From: Chitinophagales bacterium
GTDB taxonomy: Bacteria; Bacteroidota; Bacteroidia; Chitinophagales; UBA2359
Reading direction: 5' to 3'
Length of the DNA: 20,897 bases
Assembly: GCA_020631035.1 (NCBI GenBank)
Contig: JAHDIA010000011.1
Location: forward strand, 1-20,897
In this document: positions 15,249 through 20,897 of the stretch, in pieces
Layout: each line of letters opens with the position of its first letter
How positions within the stretch are numbered: the first letter of the stretch is position 1
Notes under the pieces: generated by a model
The model's input: the letters and a program-made list of their open reading frames with translations, nothing else
Told to the model about the DNA's origin: nothing
Databases searched by the model: none
Translations under genes and position numbers: made by a program

Positions 15249-15370
15249 TTTGGTTAGGGCTCTTGCCCCTGATTAGATTATATTTTAGTTTTTGAAAACC
15301 GCCCCACTACTTTAAATGTAGTGAGACGATTTATTTCATTAGTATTGGCTAGGGCACATTGCCCCTGGTA
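15249..15370 (-). repeat. Direct repeat TTGG(T/C)TAGGGCnnnnTTGCCCCTG, two copies
   Basis: TTGGTTAGGGCTCTTGCCCCTG (15250-15271) and TTGGCTAGGGCACATTGCCCCTG (15345-15367) are related direct repeats 96 bp apart, each able to fold as a GGGC/GCCC mini-hairpin. Each is followed, on the minus strand, by a larger terminator hairpin whose stem sequence has diverged while the structure stayed, so a whole 3' untranslated unit seems to have been duplicated. Confidence 0.55.
15295..15328 (-). terminator. First terminator unit downstream of the M12B protease gene
   Basis: On the minus strand CGTCTCACTAC-ATTTAAA-GTAGTGGGGCG forms an 11-bp stem with two G-U pairs (15328-15300), followed by GTTTTC. It lies about 130 bp past the stop at 15460 and is preceded by GGGGCAATGTGCCC. 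The G-U pairs work only in minus-strand RNA, which fixes the direction. Confidence 0.6.
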
Positions 15371-15459
15371 TCATCATCTTCAAAAAATGTTTTTCATTGG
15401 TGGTGTAAATGAATTTCATTTGTATCATAAATGTTTCCCTGTTTTTTCTATTTTTAATT

Positions 15460-18069
15460 TTAATATTGTATGGGATCAGCTCCAATTTTGCTTCGGTTGC
15501 GCTCCCATAAATTATAGTCCAAATTATTAATGATGCCATTCCCATCTCCATCGTAATGGAGGTATAAAAAAAGAGCAGCATTGTCTTGACGCCATAAGTT
15601 GTAATCCAAATTATTGTTCACACCATTGCCATCGTAATCTCCACAATACATAGTATTGGTTCCATTCATAAACTTTTGTTGATTGACGCCCATTGCTTGA
15701 GCGGTAGAAGAGGTAAAATCGTACAGTGGCAAACCTGCATTGACTGAAACGGGAGCGGCACTCACCACATCAATGTGGCTTTTATGGCGTACTACAACAT
15801 AGTACCCCCCTTGGACTAATCCAGGAAACTCAACACCTAAACTACCATCTAAATCCATTAATTTACCGTCGTTTCTAAGGAATGTAGCTTTTTGCTGTAC
15901 TACTGCATCTACATCTGTAGCGTCTCTAACTTCTAACAATACCCAGTCTACAGTATTGGGAGGAATAAATGCCACACTTTCTGTACCTGTATAATTGTAA
16001 GGTGCAACATTAAAGGGCTGCTCCAAAGGAATCAAATCTTGATCCAATAAATCTGTTGGCATTTCATTGACGCTTCCATCATAAAATCCTTCAAGCCAAA
16101 GTTTCAAACTCACTCCTGACTCCGTAGTGCAATTAGAGCAAGGAAGTATTTCAAAATCATCATCCGAAATATCAAAGAAAATATTGTCAGATGCCACAAT
16201 CATAATGCGGTTGGTGCTTCCTGGGATATTGGGTACCGTCACCATATATTCACCTGTATTGGGAACATTTTCAGCCAGTACCACATCATAGGTTTGCCCC
16301 CCATCTGTTGACATTACAATGTCTACTTCTTGGGCATTTATGGTATTGTTATCTGTTCTCGCAGGGTCCCATTGTATCATACGATTGCTTTCGCCTAGCC
16401 AACTTTCTCCTCCATTGGGCGACTCGACCAAAAATGGTCCTGCTTTATTGCTAAATTCAATCACCACATCTTCGGACGTTGCACATCCCCCTCCTAGCCT
16501 ATTGTCTCTAACCACACAAGTAAATTCCATTGAACGGCTGACGCTTGGCAAGACCTCCCAAGTACTTATTCCATTGTTTAGCAAGGTATTCAAAGCAGGA
16601 AAGTATCTTTGTGGTGAAGCAGTTGGCTCCAATGAACGAAACATTGGTCCAAAAACCGAGTTGTCTGCGGGGGGCATAGTCGCAATTTGATTGTCCATTT
16701 GTTCCCAACAATAAGTCAAGGCATCTCCATCAGCATCTCCTGCAATACAAGTCAATACAAAAGGGGTAGAGATCGGTACGGTATAAGTTGTATGAGGAAT
16801 GATTTCAGGTGGATTGTTGTCTATGGGCGTTTCTTCAGCACAAAAACCCACAAAACCTCCAGATATTCCTGCATATATTTGTTCTATGCTAATGGCATGA
16901 AAATAATCATCACTATTGAATTGTACATTGGGAGAACAGATACCCGCATAGCCCATAATGGTTGAACCACTACCTGGCTCCATAGCTGTCGCATTGTTTC
17001 TTTGGCAATCGTTGTTTTGGGTATGATCGGCTCCAAATTGATGTCCCATTTCGTGAGAGACATAATCAATAGCAAAGGGATCACCAATGGGATTGCTCAA
17101 AGCAGTACCTCCTTTGGCTTTATTAGAATTGCTACAAACCGAACCCAAAAATGCCAAACCACCTCCACTTGTACCAAAAACATGACCAATATCATAATTA
17201 AATGTACCAATCAATTGATTGCAGACATTTTGGTTTTGATTGATCATTGCAGTGATGTCGCTATTGGTAAATGGATCGGAAGCAGCAATGGTATACAATA
17301 TATCTAGGTTGTTGTCTACCAAGTTCATTCTGATACCCAAATCTCTTTCATAGACTCCATTGACTCTGTTCATAATGGTGACTATGGCAGCCAAAGCATC
17401 GGGCTTGGTCCCACCATGGTATTGCCCATATTCACCTGTACAAGCAACTGCCAATCTGTATGTTCGCAATTGACAATCTTGGGTAAAACTTTTAAAATCA
17501 GTTGGCTTATACTCCAGTTTCTTGTCTTTGATGACTGTACATTCAAATTCGTCACTTGTGGTACAATCAGATTTTTTGTAACTGATGTATTGATTGGATT
17601 GGGTTATGTCTACAGGTTCTACTAGTGTTGTCCCTTCTTTTTCAGAAAAGACCATAGCAAAAACCCCCTTATGACTTTTCTCCAATCTGAGTCGAGCGGT
17701 AGGATCTTCTTTAGAATATCCAATGTACGCTTTGATAGCTGGAAATTGTTTAGCCAATTTGACGGGTAAGAGTTCTGATTCTACTACTTTAAAAGTAAGA
17801 TTTTTTCCTTCTGCCATAGGAATGCTGATTTCGGGAAGCAGTTCTTCTATGGCAGCCTTTTCTGAAAAACGTCTTGGAGTATTTTCTAATCTTTGTTCCA
17901 ACTGCTTGACGTTTAATTCAGTAGTTCTAAAATGTTTGGGTTTATATGATTTATTTATTGTTAGATTTTTATCTCCAACATCTTTCCAAATGTCTTTGTC
18001 ACCTTGCCCAATAATAAAACTACTGGAAAGCAACAAGCAGCCTAAAATTGTAATAAACCTCATAATCAT
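15460..18069 (-). CDS. Secreted M12B reprolysin-like zinc metallopeptidase with C-terminal dockerin-like module
   Basis: Extracellular protease of 869 residues. Signal peptide 1-21 (FITILGCLLLSSSFIIGQG), propeptide to about 195, then a metzincin catalytic domain (about 200-412) with HEMGHQFGADH at 339-349 (ligands His339, His343, His349; base Glu340) and the Met-turn Met372 in TIMGY. Beta-sandwich domains follow (about 420-540 and 541-642, the latter starting AGPFLVESPNGGESW). After a PCSNC linker the shared C-terminal module begins (653-869): TGTESV, VDWVLLEVR, GYYVVVRHKSHIDVVS, then two Ca2+-loop repeats, GDYDGNGVNNNLDYNLW and DGDGNGIINNLDYNLW, ending PIQY. ATG at 18069, with an equally good one at 18063. 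Clear paralogue of the gene at 18825-20897. Two terminator-like units follow the stop. Confidence 0.92.
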   Translation of the reverse strand: MIMRFITILGCLLLSSSFIIGQGDKDIWKDVGDKNLTINKSYKPKHFRTTELNVKQLEQRLENTPRRFSEKAAIEELLPEISIPMAEGKNLTFKVVESELLPVKLAKQFPAIKAYIGYSKEDPTARLRLEKSHKGVFAMVFSEKEGTTLVEPVDITQSNQYISYKKSDCTTSDEFECTVIKDKKLEYKPTDFKSFTQDCQLRTYRLAVACTGEYGQYHGGTKPDALAAIVTIMNRVNGVYERDLGIRMNLVDNNLDILYTIAASDPFTNSDITAMINQNQNVCNQLIGTFNYDIGHVFGTSGGGLAFLGSVCSNSNKAKGGTALSNPIGDPFAIDYVSHEMGHQFGADHTQNNDCQRNNATAMEPGSGSTIMGYAGICSPNVQFNSDDYFHAISIEQIYAGISGGFVGFCAEETPIDNNPPEIIPHTTYTVPISTPFVLTCIAGDADGDALTYCWEQMDNQIATMPPADNSVFGPMFRSLEPTASPQRYFPALNTLLNNGISTWEVLPSVSRSMEFTCVVRDNRLGGGCATSEDVVIEFSNKAGPFLVESPNGGESWLGESNRMIQWDPARTDNNTINAQEVDIVMSTDGGQTYDVVLAENVPNTGEYMVTVPNIPGSTNRIMIVASDNIFFDISDDDFEILPCSNCTTESGVSLKLWLEGFYDGSVNEMPTDLLDQDLIPLEQPFNVAPYNYTGTESVAFIPPNTVDWVLLEVRDATDVDAVVQQKATFLRNDGKLMDLDGSLGVEFPGLVQGGYYVVVRHKSHIDVVSAAPVSVNAGLPLYDFTSSTAQAMGVNQQKFMNGTNTMYCGDYDGNGVNNNLDYNLWRQDNAALFLYLHYDGDGNGIINNLDYNLWERNRSKIGADPIQY

Positions 18070-18416
18070 ACACTAGTTTTAACAGGAATTAAGTAAAGAA
18101 CATTGAAATGGAGGAGGTCATTAAATTGGTAGTGGCGCAAATTAAAACATAGTACAAATGCATATACCAAGGTATACTTATCTCACTTAGCACAGCAGTT
18201 GTATTGGTCTATAAAATTGGTTACAACTAGAGCAATGTGATTGTGGGTAAATTAAACAATTCTACAAAATTGCATTTACATCTAACAAGGGTCACTTTTT
18301 TAATTGCTCACTAATTGCCCATTCCACAGAATGTAACATAGCTATGGATAATTCAAATAGGATTGAAATTAACTATTGCTTAGTCTTAGTGAATGAAGGG
18401 AAATATGAAAAACATT

Positions 18417-18448
18417 GTAAGTTGGAGGCGCATTATTTCCTAACTTAC
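18417..18448. repeat. Small inverted repeat GTAAGTTGG...CCTAACTTAC
   Basis: The arms 18417-18425 and 18439-18448 pair over 9 bp with one bulged base around a 13-nt loop. Function unknown; it shares the GTAAGTTGG motif with the 68-bp repeat at 4949, which may be chance. Confidence 0.35.
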
Positions 18449-18574
18449 TTGCGCATACTGCACATAAATACGATAAATTGAAGTAAAAGGATACAGTTTG
18501 TTAAAAATAAAAGTCCTGTTTTGTTTGGTAAATACAAAATTAACCCCTAAGACAAAGGACTAAGTATTGTTTTC

Positions 18575-18742
18575 TACGCCTGATGGAAGTGGTACCTGAT
18601 GCCGAGAATGCCCTATGAAGTAAGGAGCAAAGACGGCTGACGTAAGGAAGACTAGTTGCAACTATACTGAATGGGCAGGAGAGGCAGCAAGTACAAGCGG
18701 ACAGCAGGGAGACCTGAACAGACGAAGGTGAAAGCGTGCCGT
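18575..18742 (+). repeat. Structured intergenic element, copy B (long form)
   Basis: It starts TACGCCTGATGGAAGTGG and the core ends AAGCGGACAGCAGGG; CCTG pairs with CAGG where copy A has CCCG with CGGG, so the end pairing is kept while the bases differ. Inside, GTACCTGATGCC pairs with GGCAGCAAGTAC (10 of 12), and TAGTTGCAACTA is a perfect palindrome, giving a branched fold. The tail GAGAC...ACGAAG...GCGTGCCGT matches copy A. It lies antisense to both flanking protease genes, so it may carry its own promoter or be an independent small RNA or mobile repeat. Confidence 0.6.
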
Positions 18743-18748
18743 AAATAA

Positions 18749-18763
18749 AAAGGTGACACCTTT
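18749..18763. repeat. AAAGGTGACACCTTT palindrome, copy 2
   Basis: Same core as copies 1 and 3, starting 6 bp after the tail of structured element B. Read on the minus strand it is followed by TTTTATTT, as in an intrinsic terminator for the 18825 gene. Confidence 0.5.
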
Positions 18764-18804
18764 GCTTATTATTTAACCATTCCTAATAGAAAAAAGAAAT
18801 TTTT

Positions 18805-18819
18805 AAAGGTGTCACCTTT
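18805..18819. repeat. AAAGGTGTCACCTTT palindrome, copy 3, near the protease stop codon
   Basis: It lies 5 bp past the TAA of the minus-strand gene (18825-18827) and on that strand is followed by an A/T tract with TTTTTT. With copy 2 it brackets 41 bp. A tandem weak terminator is the simplest reading; the compact palindrome leaves only a 3-nt loop. Confidence 0.5.
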
Positions 18820-18824
18820 GTTGG

Positions 18825-20897
18825 TTAAGGCAATTGCGCCTCTATAATGTAATTTGCTTGATTTTCGGGATTGGCTGGATGGGTCAAAATATTAAAAAAT
18901 ATCTCATTGGGATCGTTTGCTAGTCCTTGGTAGACCACCTTACCATCCATATTAACATCTCCCATAAAGTAGCCGTTCTGAATGTAGTTAGACTGTTTCC
19001 CGCTGTTTTCGGGAGCCGTCAAAATTTCAAAGAAGGCTTCGTTGGAGTCATTTTCTGTTCCTTGGTAGACCACCCTACCATTGCCATTGGTATTGCCCAA
19101 CCACATTGCCATTCTTCCATCCATATTGGCTTGGGCAAAGTCGCCATAGGTTGCAGTATTTGGATTGCTAAAATCCAATGACTTGGTACTGCCATTTAGA
19201 TAAATCGCATTGGCTGTCATTATACCCAAATGGTTGCGGTGTTTAATAGATACATAGTAATAACCCGCCTCTAAATTTTCAAATACTAGAGGCCCACTGC
19301 CGTTCGTATTGACGAGGTCGCCATCTCTTTGTAGCAAGGCAGCATACGATGCCAAAACCGTTTCGACTTCGTCTATAGGGCGCAACTCAACCAATACCCA
19401 ATCAACGATTGCATTGCCTCCATTGACATTGAATACATTTGAAGGAACAAAGTTGTTATTGGCTTGCCCTACAACATTAAAGCCAGATTCATAAGTATAG
19501 GGCGACTCGATGGGTAAATAGTTCAATTTGCGTAAATCATCTCGCATAAATGAACTGGAATTGGTATTGTTTTTTGGCATTGCTCCCTGTAAAAACAATT
19601 TGACGGCTAGTCTCAAATCGACATCACAGTTGCTACAAGGCTGTATGGTGATGTTGTTGTCAGAAATATCGAAGAAAATGTTGTCGGCAGCTTGAACTTT
19701 TATTCGGTTGCTTTCGCCTGGATTGTTGGGGACCATAATGGAATGACTCCCATCATTCGGTACATTTTCTGCCAACATAATACCATAGGTTTCCCCTCCA
19801 TCTACTGACATCATAATGTCTACATTTTTGCAATTGACCAAGTTGTTGTTGGTATTCGCCACATTCCAAGTAATGTTTTGGGTGCTGCCCACTCCCCATA
19901 CGACATTGTTGTTGGGATAATTGATTTTGAATGGTCCTGCCGTACTGGTAAAATTGATTTTGACATCATCAAAAGAGATATTCCCCACTCCTTGGTGGTT
20001 GTCTCTGATGGTACATCTAAAATTCATCTCCCTTGTTACACTGGGTAGGACTTCCCAAGTAGGCGTTTGATTGTCCAACAAACTTTCTAAATTGGGCATA
20101 AATCTTTTGGGCGATTCGCTAGGAGGCAAAGAGCGAAAAGCAGGTCCTATATTGGAATTTGCCTGTGGGGGCATAGTCGCAAACTCTGCATCCATTTGTT
20201 CCCAACAATAGGTCAAATTGTCTCCATCTATGTCAAAACCTTGTGCTTCCAAAACAAAGGGAGTTCCTATTGGCAAGGTATAATCATCTCCAGCAGATAC
20301 CATAGGAAAATTATTACCCAAATCAATATTGGTGCCGCACAAAGTACCTGTACCAAAATTGAGAAAGATGAACATTTCTTCTAGACTGATGCCATGAAAA
20401 TAATCGTCACTAAAAGTTACCACATTGGGGGCACATACCCCTGAATAACTCATAATGGTAGAGCCACTTCCTGGTTCGACTGAGGTTTGAAACCAGCGGT
20501 TGCAATCGTTGTTTTGGGTATGGTCGGCTCCAAATTGGTGTCCCAATTCGTGTGCTACATAGTCTACAATAAATATGCTGCCTAATGGTATAGAAATACC
20601 CGTTCCTCCACTTGCTTTGCTAAAGGGATTGCATACAGATGCCAATGACGCCAAGCCTCCACCATAAGTACCCAAAACATGCCCAACATCATAATTGTCT
20701 GAACCTATGTATTGATCACAAGTTTGCTGATTGGCATAGAGCATTTGCTCAAGATCAGTATTGGTATAAGGATCAGTATTGGCATTTAAGAAGATGAGTT
20801 TGTTGTTGTCAGCAACTAACTGAAATTTCACACCAATTTCTCTTTCAAAAATGGCATTGATTCCCGAAACAACCACATTCATTTCAGACAATGTTCC
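18825..20897 (-). CDS. Secreted M12B reprolysin-like zinc metallopeptidase, 5' end outside the window (partial)
   Basis: The frame is open to the right edge, so the signal peptide and propeptide are missing; the only in-window start near the edge is a TTG at 20891, not a real start. Numbered from there: zinc motif HELGHQFGADH at 114-124 and Met-turn in TIMSYS at 145-150, almost identical to the neighbouring paralogue. The same two beta-sandwich domains follow (AGPFKINYPNNNVVWG starts the second) and a PCSNC linker. The shared C-terminal module lies at 18828-19616 (VDWVLVELR, YYYVSIKHRNHLGIM). Unlike the paralogue, the end is two repeats of about 45 residues built on GNTNGNGRVVYQGTENDSNE and GDVNMDGKVVYQGLANDPNE, dockerin-like Ca2+ loops of a different type. 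Secreted protease, probably surface-bound or released; substrate unknown. Confidence 0.9.
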   Translation of the reverse strand, partial: GTLSEMNVVVSGINAIFEREIGVKFQLVADNNKLIFLNANTDPYTNTDLEQMLYANQQTCDQYIGSDNYDVGHVLGTYGGGLASLASVCNPFSKASGGTGISIPLGSIFIVDYVAHELGHQFGADHTQNNDCNRWFQTSVEPGSGSTIMSYSGVCAPNVVTFSDDYFHGISLEEMFIFLNFGTGTLCGTNIDLGNNFPMVSAGDDYTLPIGTPFVLEAQGFDIDGDNLTYCWEQMDAEFATMPPQANSNIGPAFRSLPPSESPKRFMPNLESLLDNQTPTWEVLPSVTREMNFRCTIRDNHQGVGNISFDDVKINFTSTAGPFKINYPNNNVVWGVGSTQNITWNVANTNNNLVNCKNVDIMMSVDGGETYGIMLAENVPNDGSHSIMVPNNPGESNRIKVQAADNIFFDISDNNITIQPCSNCDVDLRLAVKLFLQGAMPKNNTNSSSFMRDDLRKLNYLPIESPYTYESGFNVVGQANNNFVPSNVFNVNGGNAIVDWVLVELRPIDEVETVLASYAALLQRDGDLVNTNGSGPLVFENLEAGYYYVSIKHRNHLGIMTANAIYLNGSTKSLDFSNPNTATYGDFAQANMDGRMAMWLGNTNGNGRVVYQGTENDSNEAFFEILTAPENSGKQSNYIQNGYFMGDVNMDGKVVYQGLANDPNEIFFNILTHPANPENQANYIIEAQLP
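18885..19115 (-). repeat. Tandem 45-residue C-terminal repeats (VVYQG type)
   Basis: Within the 18825 gene two coding repeats 135 bp apart share near-identical DNA around CCTTGGTAGACCACC(T/C)TACC (starts at about 18925 and 19060). At protein level: DxNxDG(K/R)VVYQGxxNDxNExFFxILTxPxN followed by a QxNYI ending. The preserved 135-bp spacing and DNA identity show an internal duplication, fairly recent or kept by gene conversion. Confidence 0.75.

Larger units (their letters stand above)
14852..15459. other. Repeat-rich intergenic region between ferredoxin reductase and M12B protease genes
   Basis: No gene is supported in these 608 bp. From left to right: degenerate AATTGTGA-like short repeats (14858-14890); a 14-bp palindrome AATGGCTAGCCATT (14939-14952); a GC-richer segment (14987-15085) with two occurrences of the octamer GGCTGCGT and competing hairpins; a long hairpin with 20-bp arms (15091-15204); and two related hairpin/terminator units that read toward the left behind the M12B gene (15211-15370). 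Confidence 0.6.
18070..18824. other. Intergenic region between the two M12B protease genes
   Basis: In these 755 bp I see no gene. The right half holds structured element B (18575-18742) and two AAAGGTGNCACCTTT palindromes. The left half is AT-rich and should hold the promoter of the 15460-18069 gene, but no exact TAnnTTTG box was found. Small inverted repeats are TATACC-AA-GGTATA (18163-18176) and GTAAGTTGG...CCTAACTTAC (18417-18448). Confidence 0.6.

Noticed and set aside
15098..15295. 65-codon plus-strand frame
   Set aside because: It is produced by the inverted-repeat element and the terminator hairpins; coding content follows the structure, not a gene.
18592..18612. Hammerhead-like core (CTGATG...GAGAA) inside structured element B
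   Set aside because: The conserved CUGAUGA / GAAA core is not complete and the required stem III and cleavage site cannot be placed; copies A and C lack it.

Overview
The window looks like a chromosomal segment of a Bacteroidota bacterium, most likely from the Saprospiria/Lewinella-like part of the phylum. The evidence is the AT-rich code, near absence of Shine-Dalgarno sites, large multi-domain secreted proteins with Ig/PKD-like repeats and an LVIVD 'choice-of-anchor B' propeller, and intergenic repeats of the GATAG...AGCGGG type. The genus cannot be fixed from the sequence alone.

Left part (1-6400): a soluble PAS/HisKA_3 histidine kinase and its NarL-type response regulator form a two-gene operon. 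They converge on a minus-strand pair, a tandem-domain universal stress protein followed by a CorA-type Mg2+/Co2+ transporter. From a divergent promoter region run an ECF-like sigma factor and a tiny two-helix membrane protein, then a TerB-like helical protein and an MscS-type mechanosensitive channel. Together this reads as an envelope, ion and osmotic stress neighbourhood. That reading is inference from content, not from a known operon.

Right part (6637-20897): three very large minus-strand secreted proteins. The first (6637-13244) is a fungalysin-type (M36) metallopeptidase fused to DUF11, jelly-roll, Ig and choice-of-anchor B domains. It is split in two by a -1 frameshift at about 8862-8866, in the middle of a propeller blade. 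The second (15460-18069) and third (18825 to beyond the right edge) are paralogous M12B/reprolysin-like metallopeptidases. All three end in the same module of about 150 residues, followed by duplicated Ca2+-loop, dockerin-like repeats. I do not recognise the module as a named family. It is carried on two unrelated protease folds and followed by two different types of terminal repeat, which suggests an interchangeable surface-targeting or anchoring cassette. A plus-strand PaaE-type ferredoxin reductase (13781-14851) lies between the first and second protease.

Intergenic DNA is unusually structured: three copies of a hairpin element with conserved ends, three AAAGGTGNCACCTTT palindromes, a 68-bp tandem repeat whose second hairpin shows a compensatory base-pair change, a hairpin or MITE-like element with perfect 20-bp arms, and a duplicated hairpin/terminator unit behind the second protease. 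No tRNA, rRNA, CRISPR array or transposase gene was seen.
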